A DNA stretch of 64,000 bases from Bifidobacterium sp. (GTDB lineage Bacteria > Actinomycetota > Actinomycetes > Actinomycetales > Bifidobacteriaceae), in the NCBI GenBank assembly GCA_022640915.1, contig JALCCT010000009.1:1-64000 (forward strand). Direction: 5' to 3'. The position numbers and the translations under genes were made by a program. Below are positions 8,248 through 15,727 of the stretch, piece after piece. Each line of letters opens with the position of its first letter. Within the stretch, counting starts at the first letter, position 1. The notes beneath the pieces are model-generated. The model did no database searches. It had not been told where the DNA came from and saw nothing but the letters and a program-made list of their open reading frames with translations.

Positions 8248-10125
8248 TTAATTGCGCGAAATCGATGCCGTGACGCCACTTGCCTTCAGCGGTGTGATGC
8301 CGGGCATATACACCACCTCGTCGTTCGAAGAGCCAGCGGCGACCATAGGCCAGACCATCGCATCCTTCCAGACGCGGAAATCGATGAGCACCGGCCGGTC
8401 ATGAGTCGCATTCGCCTGCTTGATCGCCGCGACCGCCTCATCCTTGGTGTGCGCGCGCAAACCTACGCACCCATAGGCTTGCGCGAGTGTGACGAAGTTG
8501 GGCACATCGTCCTCTTCAGGCACATCGTCGCCGTCGAACAGGTCGGTCTGCGAATAATGCTGCTGGTAGAACAGCGTTTGCCATTGGCGTACCATGCCGA
8601 GTGTTGAATTGTTGAGAATCGCGATCTTCAAGGGCATATGCTCAAGGAATACGGTGGCCAGCTCCTGCGAGTTCATCTGGAAACTGCCGTCGCCGTCGAT
8701 GAGCCAGACCGGCTTCTTGCCTTCGAAGTCACGCTCCGAGCCGACGCATGCACCGAGCGCAGCAGGCAGTCCATAGCCCATCGTGCCTAAGCCGCCGGAT
8801 GATATCCAGGAATGCGGGTTGCAGAAATCGATGAACTGCGAAGCCCACATCTGATGCTGGCCGACTCCAGAGACCCAGATAGTCTGCTCATCGGCCTGCG
8901 CTGAGATCTGCTCGATGACCCATTGCGGTGCCAGTGAGCCATCGGTCGGCTTAGTGTATGTGTCCGGGTATTTCTCGCGCCACTGTTCGATCTGATTCCA
9001 CCACGAGCTACGATCCTGCCGGCCTTGGATGGCTTGCGTGCGTGCGATCTCGGGAATCAGATCCTCGAGCACGGTGCTTACATCGCCGACGATGGGCACG
9101 TCAGGCTGGCGGTTCTTGCCGATTTCCGCTGGATCGATATCGATATGGATCACGTGCGCACCTGGCGCGAAGGCGTCGAGGTCGCCGGTGACCCGGTCGT
9201 CGAAGCGCGCGCCGATCGCCACCAGCAGATCGGAGCGCTGGATGGCGCCGGTTGCGGCGATCGTGCCGTGCATACCAGGCATGCCGAGCACCTTGGGATC
9301 ACGGTCGGAAACGAGCCCGCGCGCCGGCAGCGTTGTAACGATCGGCGCGTCGGTCAACTCGGCAAGCGCCTTGACCTGCGCGCCTGCGTCGGATCGGGCT
9401 GCACCGCCGCCAACATAGAGTACCGGGCGGTACGCCTGGGCGAAGAGCTTCGCGGCTTCGGCGAGAACGTGGCCATGGGCTTTGGTGATTGGATTATAGC
9501 CAGGCAGGATCATGCGCTGCGGCCACGAGTAGTACATCGTCTCGCGTTGCGCCGTTTTGGTCACGTCCACGACAACGGGGCCCGGTCTGCCCGAACCGGC
9601 GATGTAGTGCGCTTCGGCGAGAACGCGAGGGATGTCCTGCGCGCGGGTCACGAGGAAGGAATGCTTCGCTACTGGGTAGGTGATGCCGACGATATCGGCC
9701 TCTTGGAATGCGTCCGTGCCGATCGCCTCCACATTCACCTGTCCGGTGATGACCAGCAGCGGGACCGAATCCATGTTCGCATCGGCTATGGCGGTGACAA
9801 CATTGGTCGCGCCCGGTCCCGAAGTCACGATGCATACGCCGACACGGCCGGTTGCGATGGCGTAGCCTTCGGCCGCGTGTCCTGCGGCCTGCTCGTGCCG
9901 GGTGAGCACGAAGCGGAAGCCAGTATGCTCATTGATTGCGTCGTAGACAGGCAGAATGGCGCCGCCTGGTATGCCGAAGACATCTTGGACGCCGAGATCC
10001 TCCAGAGAGCGGACGAGCGCCTGGGCACCGGTCATCTTCTCCCCGTCGATGATGGTCTGCTGGCGTGCGGGCGGATCTGCCTTGGGCACGCTGCTGAATG
10101 CCTGGAGAGGCGTTGGAAGCACCAT
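8248..10125 (-). CDS. ilvB: Acetolactate synthase large (catalytic) subunit
   Basis: This ThDP-dependent enzyme condenses two pyruvates to 2-acetolactate, or pyruvate with 2-ketobutyrate, the first common step of valine, leucine and isoleucine synthesis. The 625 residues carry the catalytic Glu in LTRHEQAAGH, GIPGGAILPVYD, the FAD-domain segment ARFDDRVTGD and the ThDP motif GDGSFQMNSQELATV. An AGAGGG ribosome-binding site sits only 3 nt before the annotated ATG and 6 nt before the next codon, a GTG at 10122, so translation may begin one codon later. The leader was checked for a peptide rich in Ile/Val/Leu codons and none was found. Confidence 0.97.
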   Translation of the reverse strand: MVLPTPLQAFSSVPKADPPARQQTIIDGEKMTGAQALVRSLEDLGVQDVFGIPGGAILPVYDAINEHTGFRFVLTRHEQAAGHAAEGYAIATGRVGVCIVTSGPGATNVVTAIADANMDSVPLLVITGQVNVEAIGTDAFQEADIVGITYPVAKHSFLVTRAQDIPRVLAEAHYIAGSGRPGPVVVDVTKTAQRETMYYSWPQRMILPGYNPITKAHGHVLAEAAKLFAQAYRPVLYVGGGAARSDAGAQVKALAELTDAPIVTTLPARGLVSDRDPKVLGMPGMHGTIAATGAIQRSDLLVAIGARFDDRVTGDLDAFAPGAHVIHIDIDPAEIGKNRQPDVPIVGDVSTVLEDLIPEIARTQAIQGRQDRSSWWNQIEQWREKYPDTYTKPTDGSLAPQWVIEQISAQADEQTIWVSGVGQHQMWASQFIDFCNPHSWISSGGLGTMGYGLPAALGACVGSERDFEGKKPVWLIDGDGSFQMNSQELATVFLEHMPLKIAILNNSTLGMVRQWQTLFYQQHYSQTDLFDGDDVPEEDDVPNFVTLAQAYGCVGLRAHTKDEAVAAIKQANATHDRPVLIDFRVWKDAMVWPMVAAGSSNDEVVYMPGITPLKASGVTASISRN

Positions 10126-10386
10126 AATCCCTCTTACATGCTCATGTTCGGTTCGGGGCCGTCACGACTCGACGCTGATCGCATCATGAGCCTGACAACT
10201 AGCACAATGGCGTCAGGTCGCACAGGCGCTTGTGGCGGCGTAGCGACAGGACGTGATTTCCATCATGGTAACGGCAGGCTACGGCAAAATCCTCGTATCC
10301 GCCCACATGGTGGCTATGCCCACGGCTGGCCGGGGCATCAACGCCCACCATGCGAGCGCTACTGCTTGCGTGGAGTCACCCGCGGT

Positions 10387-11169
10387 TCACTCTTCCGCAT
10401 GCTTGCGGCGACGCCCGGCGTGGTGCTCGTGCTTCTTGGAATCGTGCGAGTCTAAGGTCTTCCACGCCTCCTGCGCTGCGGCGAGCTGCGCCTTGCGCTT
10501 GCTGGTGCCTGAGCCTGCGCCTAGCACTTCGTCGCTATCAGGCAGCACCGCGCGCGCGGTGAATGTCTGCGCGTATTCCGGCCCGTCCACCGCCATGCGG
10601 TACAGGGGGTCCTGCAAGCCCATATCATGCGCCTTGACGGTCAGCGATGTTTTCCAGTCGAGTGCCGGGCCCTCATGCGACACCTCTTCGAGCGTGTCGT
10701 CGATGAGCCGGTGAACCACCGGACGGGCGCCTTCGATGCCATGGGTGACGAACGTCGCGCCGATCAGCGATTCCACGATGTCGCATAGGATCGAGCTTTT
10801 GCTGGCCCCTCCGTCTTCGTTCTCGCCATGACCTAGAAGAATATACGGCCCGACGTGCAGCTTGTCGCGGGCGATCTGCGAAAGCGCCTCTTCGGATACG
10901 GCCTTGGCCCGCATCTTGGCAAGCTGCCCTTCGGTCATGTCGGGGTGCAGCCGATAGAGCGTTTCGGTGGCGACCAGCTCGAGCACAGCGTCGCCGAGGA
11001 ATTCGAGCCGTTCGTAGTTCGGCGACCCCGGGTGCTCGTGCGAGAAGGAGCGATGGGTGAGCGCCTGCACGAGGATTTCAGGGCTGAGTGTGGTGCCCAG
11101 CACAGCGAGCAGCTCGGCGGCTGGCGTGCCGGGCTCATCGGGTTTGGGGGTTGTGGCGGCAGCGGTCAT
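10387..11169 (-). CDS. rnc: Ribonuclease III
   Basis: This double-strand-specific endonuclease processes rRNA precursors and structured mRNAs. The 260 residues contain the signature YERLEFLGDAVLELV (catalytic acidic cluster) and the second acidic site DIVESLIGA. A C-terminal double-stranded RNA-binding domain follows (about residues 170-245), with a basic His/Lys/Arg-rich tail. The ATG complementary to 11167-11169 was chosen because AGAAAGGA precedes it by about 7 nt; the frame is open further upstream but without similarity. It follows rpmF on the same strand with a hairpin in between. Confidence 0.96.
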   Translation of the reverse strand: MTAAATTPKPDEPGTPAAELLAVLGTTLSPEILVQALTHRSFSHEHPGSPNYERLEFLGDAVLELVATETLYRLHPDMTEGQLAKMRAKAVSEEALSQIARDKLHVGPYILLGHGENEDGGASKSSILCDIVESLIGATFVTHGIEGARPVVHRLIDDTLEEVSHEGPALDWKTSLTVKAHDMGLQDPLYRMAVDGPEYAQTFTARAVLPDSDEVLGAGSGTSKRKAQLAAAQEAWKTLDSHDSKKHEHHAGRRRKHAEE

Positions 11170-11257
11170 CGCGCAGTCCTTTCTGACACAGTATTGCAAA
11201 TGCGTTGTGTTCGTTCTGGCAGTGTTCGGTATACGGTTCGTTAACCATACATACGCG

Positions 11258-11289
11258 AAGACCCCGCCACCCGTCGATGGCAGGGTCTT
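11258..11289 (-). terminator. Hairpin between rpmF and rnc
   Basis: A 12-bp stem with one mismatch (11258-11269 with 11278-11289) and an 8-nt loop follows rpmF. No T-run follows on the minus strand, so it may be an attenuating structure, or an RNase III or mRNA-stability element, rather than a full terminator before rnc. Confidence 0.5.
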
Positions 11290-11321
11290 CAACTTCCGAG
11301 ACTATTGACGTCCGGAGCCGA

Positions 11322-11516
11322 TCACTTGGTGTGATTGGACCGGATGGCCTCGCGGTAGACGCGGCCGCGGAAGGATCCGCAGCTCGGGCAGGCCATATGC
11401 GAGAGCGTCGGAGCGCCGCAGTTCGGGCAGGCGAACGTCTGCGCTGCTTGCGCCTTCCATGCTGAGCGGCGCGTATGCGTATTAGCGCGCGAAGTCTTGT
11501 ACTTAGGCAATGCCAT
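11322..11516 (-). CDS. rpmF: 50S ribosomal protein L32
   Basis: This small ribosomal protein has 64 residues, the normal length. It begins [17 protein letters not shown] and carries a zinc ribbon of two pairs, CPNC and CPSC. An AGAGGA ribosome-binding site precedes the start. In most bacteria rpmF directly follows the DUF177 (YceD) gene. Here a 1.4-kb AT-rich island with two unknown genes separates them, and rpmF has its own good promoter. Confidence 0.97.
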   Translation of the reverse strand: MALPKYKTSRANTHTRRSAWKAQAAQTFACPNCGAPTLSHMACPSCGSFRGRVYREAIRSNHTK

Positions 11517-11562
11517 GGTGATTCCTCTGTTTCGTTCGAACGATTGAGCTTAAGCGTGCTAT

Positions 11563-11591
11563 ATACTAACGCGACCAGCGTACATTGTCCA
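11563..11591 (-). promoter_or_regulatory. Promoter of rpmF
   Basis: On the minus strand TGGACA (11586-11591) and TAGTAT (11563-11568) are separated by exactly 17 nt, about 45 nt upstream of the rpmF start codon. This is a good sigma-70-type promoter. Confidence 0.65.
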
Positions 11592-11645
11592 TTGTGAACC
11601 GGCGCACCAGAATCGATGCGTTGATCGTGCGATGCTTCGGAACCA

Positions 11646-12104
11646 TCAGACTGTGATCGTGCGTTGCCGCCGCATACGGGAATTGCGGGTGAATCGCCTG
11701 CAGAGCCTGCCGATGGCGTATCCGCCGAAAGCCGCTGCCGTATAAATCGGAAGCACAATGAGATACAACCGCCAATCAGGTGGCCAATGCATTTCTATCC
11801 CGGGCCATGTGCCGGTGTCGACCATCGTGATGATGACTGCCGCAAGTACGATGTTAAGTACGGGGAAGCGCCATGTCGCATTGCTGCCAGCCCCGACGAC
11901 GGCGCTTAGGATGAGCAGCAGCACAGGCCATGCAATATACACGTAATCGACGATTTCGAGAGCTGGTGAAACGGCCCATCCGCGCGCCATCAAGATAATA
12001 TAGCTGGCGATCATAATGCTTTGGCAAATCAGGCCGGTCGCATGTTTTTTGAGCCATGAACCCCGTACCGGTGTCCGAGTTCTTTGAGTTGATGCGTTGG
12101 TCAT
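11646..12104 (-). CDS. Small integral membrane protein of unknown function
   Basis: The 152-residue protein starts at the ATG complementary to 12102-12104, with AAAGGA 6 nt upstream. The N-terminus is basic (about residues 1-24). Four hydrophobic segments follow, at roughly 26-46, 52-74, 80-97 and 110-130, and the tail is strongly basic (RRFTRNSRMRRQR). I recognise no family. It lies 41 nt after another unknown gene, in an AT-rich island between DUF177 and rpmF, which suggests acquired DNA. A membrane helper or immunity-like role is possible, but nothing in the sequence shows it. Confidence 0.6.
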   Translation of the reverse strand: MTNASTQRTRTPVRGSWLKKHATGLICQSIMIASYIILMARGWAVSPALEIVDYVYIAWPVLLLILSAVVGAGSNATWRFPVLNIVLAAVIITMVDTGTWPGIEMHWPPDWRLYLIVLPIYTAAAFGGYAIGRLCRRFTRNSRMRRQRTITV

Positions 12105-12145
12105 TGTAGTTCCTTTCACGATATATCAATGGTTGTGTCGATATC

Positions 12146-12409
12146 TCAACGTGTGGTCTTTGGAAGATGCGGAATTCTCTTCGTGTCCGGGTTGGTTGCG
12201 AAGCCTCGGTCAAGCAGGCGCACGCTGATTCTGTCTGACATGCCTTTGACGACAATGCGGCTGAGCTGCCTGCCGCTATGCAGATCGAATCGGAGTATCC
12301 CGCTATCATGGCGGTTCCCGCTGAGCCTATCAACCCATACGTCGACGATGTCTCGGGAAAAAGATGACATGAAATGGGTTTTCCTGTCGCATCGTTGGCA
12401 TAGAGGCAC
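12146..12409 (-). CDS. Hypothetical protein, possibly frameshifted at its 5' end
   Basis: An 87-residue unknown protein could start at a GTG (complement of 12407-12409). It opens with a CxxC pair (PLCQRCDRK) and then looks like a small beta-rich domain; no family is recognised. Immediately upstream, in another frame, an ATG with a good AAGGAAG-AGG region opens a 10-codon reading frame (12409-12441) whose TAG stop overlaps the GTG as TAGTG. Either a short leader peptide is translationally coupled to this gene, or a one-base indel has split a longer protein. It would be co-transcribed with the membrane protein downstream. Confidence 0.45.
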   Translation of the reverse strand: MPLCQRCDRKTHFMSSFSRDIVDVWVDRLSGNRHDSGILRFDLHSGRQLSRIVVKGMSDRISVRLLDRGFATNPDTKRIPHLPKTTR

Positions 12410-12441
12410 TACGGCAACCCCCGAAATAACGTTCTTTTCAT
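12409..12441 (-). other. Ten-codon upstream reading frame overlapping the next start
   Basis: ATG at the complement of 12439-12441 opens MKRTLFRGLP, then a TAG stop. The stop shares one base with the GTG of the following gene. An AAGGAAGTAGG stretch lies upstream. It is either a leader peptide or the 5' end of a frameshifted gene. Confidence 0.35.
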
Positions 12442-12608
12442 AATGACCTACTTCCTTGTAGATACTAAAATTACGTGAAAATTACGTGGACTAGCAAAAC
12501 ATTTTCTTCGGTGAATCACCTCCCCCTGTTGTACTGTGTTGAGTTCTCATGTGCACCATTACAGATAAGAACCTTTTACAGATTGAGAAAACACCCCTTC
12601 ACTAGGGT

Positions 12609-12630
12609 TAGGCATACCACTGTATGCCTA
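12609..12630. other. Perfect 8-bp inverted repeat
   Basis: TAGGCATA (12609-12616) and TATGCCTA (12623-12630) flank a 6-nt spacer. The symmetry and spacing fit either a DNA-binding site for a dimer or a small hairpin. No neighbouring regulator is seen. Confidence 0.35.
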
Positions 12631-12722
12631 GTTAGTCAAGCGGAGACTCTGGAGAAGAGGGATGGTGATGCCCATGTCCCAGCTGCCGAGATCTGTGGGG
12701 ACGGTGAATGTCTCTGGACATG

Positions 12723-12764
12723 GATGCGACGACGGTTCGATATCAGTCGAAACCGCCGTCGCAT
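12723..12764. other. Long imperfect hairpin
   Basis: Two arms of 17-18 nt share the core ATGCGACG and the complementary CGTCGCAT, with one mismatch and one bulge. It stands in a spacer without genes. It could be a terminator or part of a small RNA; there is no strong T-run after it. Confidence 0.35.
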
Positions 12765-12935
12765 TTGGACTTATGTCTTATCGTTTGATCAATGAATCCT
12801 AGGTCAAAGTTCGTAGTTTTGCCATTGGTCGGCTTTTTAATAATCCAATATCATCGAATTCTCTTAACGCATTATAATAAACACCATAATGAAATGATTA
12901 ATTTTTTTTAAAAATAAATTGCAAGTATTGTTCCA

Positions 12936-12960
12936 CGATTATGCCTAATAAGCATAATCG
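12936..12960 (-). terminator. Hairpin after DUF177
   Basis: A perfect 9-bp stem (12936-12944 with 12952-12960) and 7-nt loop lie about 50 nt past the DUF177 stop. The minus strand beyond it becomes T/A-rich after about 20 nt. It is a probable transcript end for the coaD operon. Confidence 0.5.
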
Positions 12961-13008
12961 CGGAGCCCTTTCCACTGATGCCGCATCGTGCGATCTGTTT
13001 CACCAGTG

Positions 13009-13623
13009 CTACTGCTGCTCCTTCTCCAATTGAGCCTTGAGCCCGGCTAAAGATGCGAATCGGATGTCGGTGATGTCGTGGCGGTGCTCCGGATGCTCGT
13101 TGAGATTCAAGCCGCATTGCGGGCACAGGCCGCGGCAGTTGGCCCGGCACAGCAGCTGGAGCGGCAAGTGCTCCGCCAGCGCATCGCGCAGCAGCGCCTG
13201 AATATCAGCGAACGCGCCGTCAGGGCTCAACGGGTAGGAATCCTCGCTCTCCTCTTCGCCGGCGACAATCTCCACGTCCTCTTCGGCTGCAGCGCGCGCG
13301 TTGTGGTGTACTGCCCCGGCATGACGGGGGGCATAGGGGAAGAAGGCCGTCGTCTGGACGTTCCAGTCGCGCCTGATGGGCGTGAGGCAGCGGGTGCATT
13401 CCGCGTGCAGCGGTGCGGTGACGCGGGCTTGGAAGATCAGCCCGTCGACGATGGAGTCGAAGGAGCCTTCCACGTGCAAACCGGCGCCTTCCCCGACTCC
13501 CACGACCGCGTCGCCGATGCCGTCAGGCGCGGGGAACTGGGCGTCGACGTCCCTGTGCTGCCCGGCGCGCGAGGAAAGCTGTGCGACGGGGATGGCCCAT
13601 GGGGAATCTTCTGGACGTGACAT
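13009..13623 (-). CDS. yceD: DUF177 (YceD-like) protein
   Basis: This 204-residue member of the DUF177/YceD family is usually encoded just before rpmF and has been linked to 23S rRNA maturation. Visible features are a CTRC pair near residue 77, an acidic central stretch (EEDVEIVAGEEESED), and the C-terminal cysteine cluster CRANCRGLCPQCG typical of the family. In this genome an island separates it from rpmF. It follows the coiled-coil protein gene on the same strand with a 34-nt gap, in the coaD operon. Confidence 0.85.
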   Translation of the reverse strand: MSRPEDSPWAIPVAQLSSRAGQHRDVDAQFPAPDGIGDAVVGVGEGAGLHVEGSFDSIVDGLIFQARVTAPLHAECTRCLTPIRRDWNVQTTAFFPYAPRHAGAVHHNARAAAEEDVEIVAGEEESEDSYPLSPDGAFADIQALLRDALAEHLPLQLLCRANCRGLCPQCGLNLNEHPEHRHDITDIRFASLAGLKAQLEKEQQ

Positions 13624-13657
13624 GCTATCAGCCTTCCGGGTAAATCATTGAGGGAAC

Positions 13658-14425
13658 TCAGTTCGGGTAATCATCGTGTTCAAGATGGGGCAGTTGCGCA
13701 TCAGCGTCGTGGCGACGTTCATCCAGTACATTGATGCCTGCCTGCACATCGCGGCCGAGTTTGTCGAGCTGCTCCTGCAGGCCGCTCATCACCGTGGCGC
13801 AATATTGGTTCGCGCCTTGCGTGAGCTTGTCGGATGTCGCCTGCGCCTGGTCGAGGATAGCACGGGCTTTCTGCCGTGCAAGCTCGGTGACGTTCTCTTG
13901 CCCCGCCAGGAACTGGGCCTGATCCTGCGCATCCTTGACCATCTGAGCGGCGCGGCTCTGAGCCGAAGCGATGATCGCGCTCGACTGGCTTTGCGCGTTC
14001 TCCAGACGGCGCTCGGACTCGCGCATCAGCGACGAGGCGCGCTCGAGCTGTACTGGGAGCTTGTTCTTGAGCTCTTCAATGCGATCCTCGAACTGCACAC
14101 GGTCGACTTTCACCGTGCCGGGCGAGAAGAGGCTGCCTTTGGCCTCGTGCAGCGCTGCCTCGAGATGGTCGAGAATGTCATAGACTGTCGTGAATTCAGC
14201 GCGGCTTTTGCTTTCGGCGGAGTCGGCACTCGGCGCGCCTTCGCGCAGATCGGGCATCGCGGACATGGCAAACAGATCACGCACACGTCCTGAACTCGGC
14301 GCGTCCTGCGCAGTGGCGTTGATGACCGGTTGCCCGTCCGCGTGCTGGACTGCTGAACTCGCAGTGTCGTCGTCAGCCTCGGCTGTCATTTCATCATCGT
14401 TCGCGGCGCGTGTTGCATCAGGCAT
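13658..14425 (-). CDS. Coiled-coil (DivIVA-like) cytoplasmic protein
   Basis: The protein has 255 residues. The N-terminal ~75 residues are acidic and low in complexity (EMTAEADDDTASSAV). A segment resembling the start of DivIVA/septation-associated proteins follows (FTTVYDILDHLEAALHEAKGS in part). A long Ala/Gln/Arg-rich coiled coil then covers about 115-235. There are no membrane segments. Its ATG overlaps the coaD stop by one base (TAATG), so the two are translationally coupled. The order coaD, coiled-coil protein, DUF177 is conserved in bifidobacteria as I know them. A role in cell-pole or division organisation is plausible by resemblance only. Confidence 0.7.
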   Translation of the reverse strand: MPDATRAANDDEMTAEADDDTASSAVQHADGQPVINATAQDAPSSGRVRDLFAMSAMPDLREGAPSADSAESKSRAEFTTVYDILDHLEAALHEAKGSLFSPGTVKVDRVQFEDRIEELKNKLPVQLERASSLMRESERRLENAQSQSSAIIASAQSRAAQMVKDAQDQAQFLAGQENVTELARQKARAILDQAQATSDKLTQGANQYCATVMSGLQEQLDKLGRDVQAGINVLDERRHDADAQLPHLEHDDYPN

Positions 14426-14919
14426 TATCGACTCTTTTCTTGGTTGAGGGCGTCTGCCAGCATCGGTATGACATCGTCCGGGACCATGCCGGTCACATCG
14501 CCTCCATGGCGAGCCACATCCTTGACGATCGAGCTGGAGATATGCTCCAGCACGGGGTCTGCAGGCAGAAACAGTGTTTCTACGTGGGCGAGCTTGCGGT
14601 TGACGAGTGCCATGCCCAGCTCGGCCTCGTAATCGCCGTTCTGCCGCAAGCCTTTGACGATCACGCTCGCACCGACCTTCCGGCAGTAATCGGTAATCAG
14701 CCCGTCGGTGGAATCCACCTTGACCTGCGCATATCCGTCTTTGTCAAGCGCGCGGCGGATCACATCCACCCGGGTGTCGGCGGGAAACATCGGCGTCTTC
14801 GCCGCATTGATAGCCACCACCACATGCACTTCCTCGAAGAAGCATGCGCTGCGCTCGATCACATCCAAATGCCCGGCGGTCACGGGATCATACGATCCGG
14901 GGCACACTGCGATAGTCAT
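14425..14919 (-). CDS. coaD: Pantetheine-phosphate adenylyltransferase
   Basis: This enzyme transfers AMP from ATP to 4'-phosphopantetheine, the penultimate step of coenzyme A synthesis. The 164 residues from the ATG complementary to 14917-14919 match the family length. The nucleotidyltransferase motif is [15 protein letters not shown] (a HxGH variant with TAGH), and the second ATP-binding signature is [15 protein letters not shown] near residue 130. The upstream in-frame extension has no similarity. It is the first gene of a coaD, coiled-coil, DUF177 operon. Confidence 0.96.
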   Translation of the reverse strand: MTIAVCPGSYDPVTAGHLDVIERSACFFEEVHVVVAINAAKTPMFPADTRVDVIRRALDKDGYAQVKVDSTDGLITDYCRKVGASVIVKGLRQNGDYEAELGMALVNRKLAHVETLFLPADPVLEHISSSIVKDVARHGGDVTGMVPDDVIPMLADALNQEKSR

Positions 14920-15218
14920 AGCCTCTAGCGTAACTCGCCGAGCCGTCAAGTGGTGCAGGCGCGAAACCAAGAAAGTAATGAGCTAGGGGTACGTGCGAAT
15001 TGGCGAACGAGGATTCTGCGCCGAAAGCGTGCGTCAGGGCGTGTTCGGCTTGCCGTCTCCTATGATGGTGCATACACATGCCGTGTCGCTGCCATGATGT
15101 TGCTGGTGTGATCGCATGCTGACGAATATTGGCTTGGGCACGGCGCGCTAAACGCAGCGGCTGCAACACGCGGTAACACAAGTCGCGAAGACGCTATGCA
15201 CATTGAAGGACGGGCACT

Positions 15219-15680
15219 ATGCTGGGCGAACTGACGGATGCGGCGCACGACACGCAAAACAGCGGTGCGACTGTGCGCAGACAGGTGATGCGTAAACACG
15301 CGATGAGCGAGCAGGCAATGGGTAGGCAGACCGTCCTCAGCGAACAGGCATTCAGCGGGCGTTCCCCAGACGGACGAGCAACGTGTGAGGCGGTGCGCAA
15401 TGATGCTGAGCCGGTCTCCCCGCTTTCGAACCCCGACGCCAATACTGGCACCGCCGTGCTGGAACGCCCGCAGACCGAAGAGCAGACGAGCAAGTCGGAT
15501 GATGGGGACGCCGACCGGTTCGCCCATTACGTTTCCAAGGATCGCATCATGGAATCGCGCATGACCGGCCGACCCGTAGTGGCGCTGTGCGGCAAGATCT
15601 GGGTGCCCAGGCACGATCCCTCGCAATACCCGGTGTGTCCGGACTGCAAACGCATCTACGAGGAAATGACCGGTAAATAG
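15219..15680 (+). CDS. DUF3039 family protein
   Basis: This 153-residue actinobacterial protein of unknown function has a variable, polar N-terminal ~95 residues. The conserved DUF3039 domain is at the C-terminus: DRFAHYVSKDRIMESRMTG, then RPVVALCGKIWVPRHDP and VCPDCKRIYEEM. The single Cys and the later CPDC pair suggest a small zinc site. AAGGA lies 8 nt before the ATG. It is divergent from coaD across a 299-nt spacer in which I see no other gene. The gene ends at a hairpin shared with the convergent pncB. Confidence 0.8.
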   Translation: MLGELTDAAHDTQNSGATVRRQVMRKHAMSEQAMGRQTVLSEQAFSGRSPDGRATCEAVRNDAEPVSPLSNPDANTGTAVLERPQTEEQTSKSDDGDADRFAHYVSKDRIMESRMTGRPVVALCGKIWVPRHDPSQYPVCPDCKRIYEEMTGK

Positions 15681-15690
15681 GCCATAGGGA

Positions 15691-15719
15691 GCGTCTGCAG
15701 CTCGATCGGTTGCAGACGC
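15691..15719. terminator. Hairpin between DUF3039 and pncB (convergent)
   Basis: A perfect 9-bp stem (15691-15699 with 15711-15719) with an 11-nt loop sits in the 47-nt spacer between the two converging genes. It probably serves both. T-tracts are lacking. Confidence 0.5.
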
Positions 15720-15727
15720 CATCGGGC

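Larger units (their letters stand above)
12442..13008. other. AT-rich intergenic island with hairpins
   Basis: About 570 nt hold no convincing gene. The base composition is visibly more AT-rich than the neighbours, especially 12830-12930 with runs of T and A. Three structures stand out: an 8-bp perfect stem at 12609-12630, a long imperfect stem at about 12723-12764, and a 9-bp perfect stem at 12936-12960 just beyond the DUF177 stop. AT-rich blocks near 12440-12500 could hold the promoter of the two unknown genes on the minus strand. Confidence 0.5.

Noticed and set aside
10126..10386. Attenuator or leader peptide for ilvBN
   Set aside because: No short frame with clustered Ile, Val or Leu codons and no terminator/antiterminator pair before ilvB.
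9025..10455. A 476-codon open frame antisense to ilvB
   Set aside because: Composition typical of a GC-driven shadow (Arg/Gly/His-rich); ilvB is certain on the other strand.
12475..12795. A 106-codon plus-strand frame in the AT-rich island
   Set aside because: Unprotein-like composition and no ribosome-binding site; it also runs through two inverted repeats.
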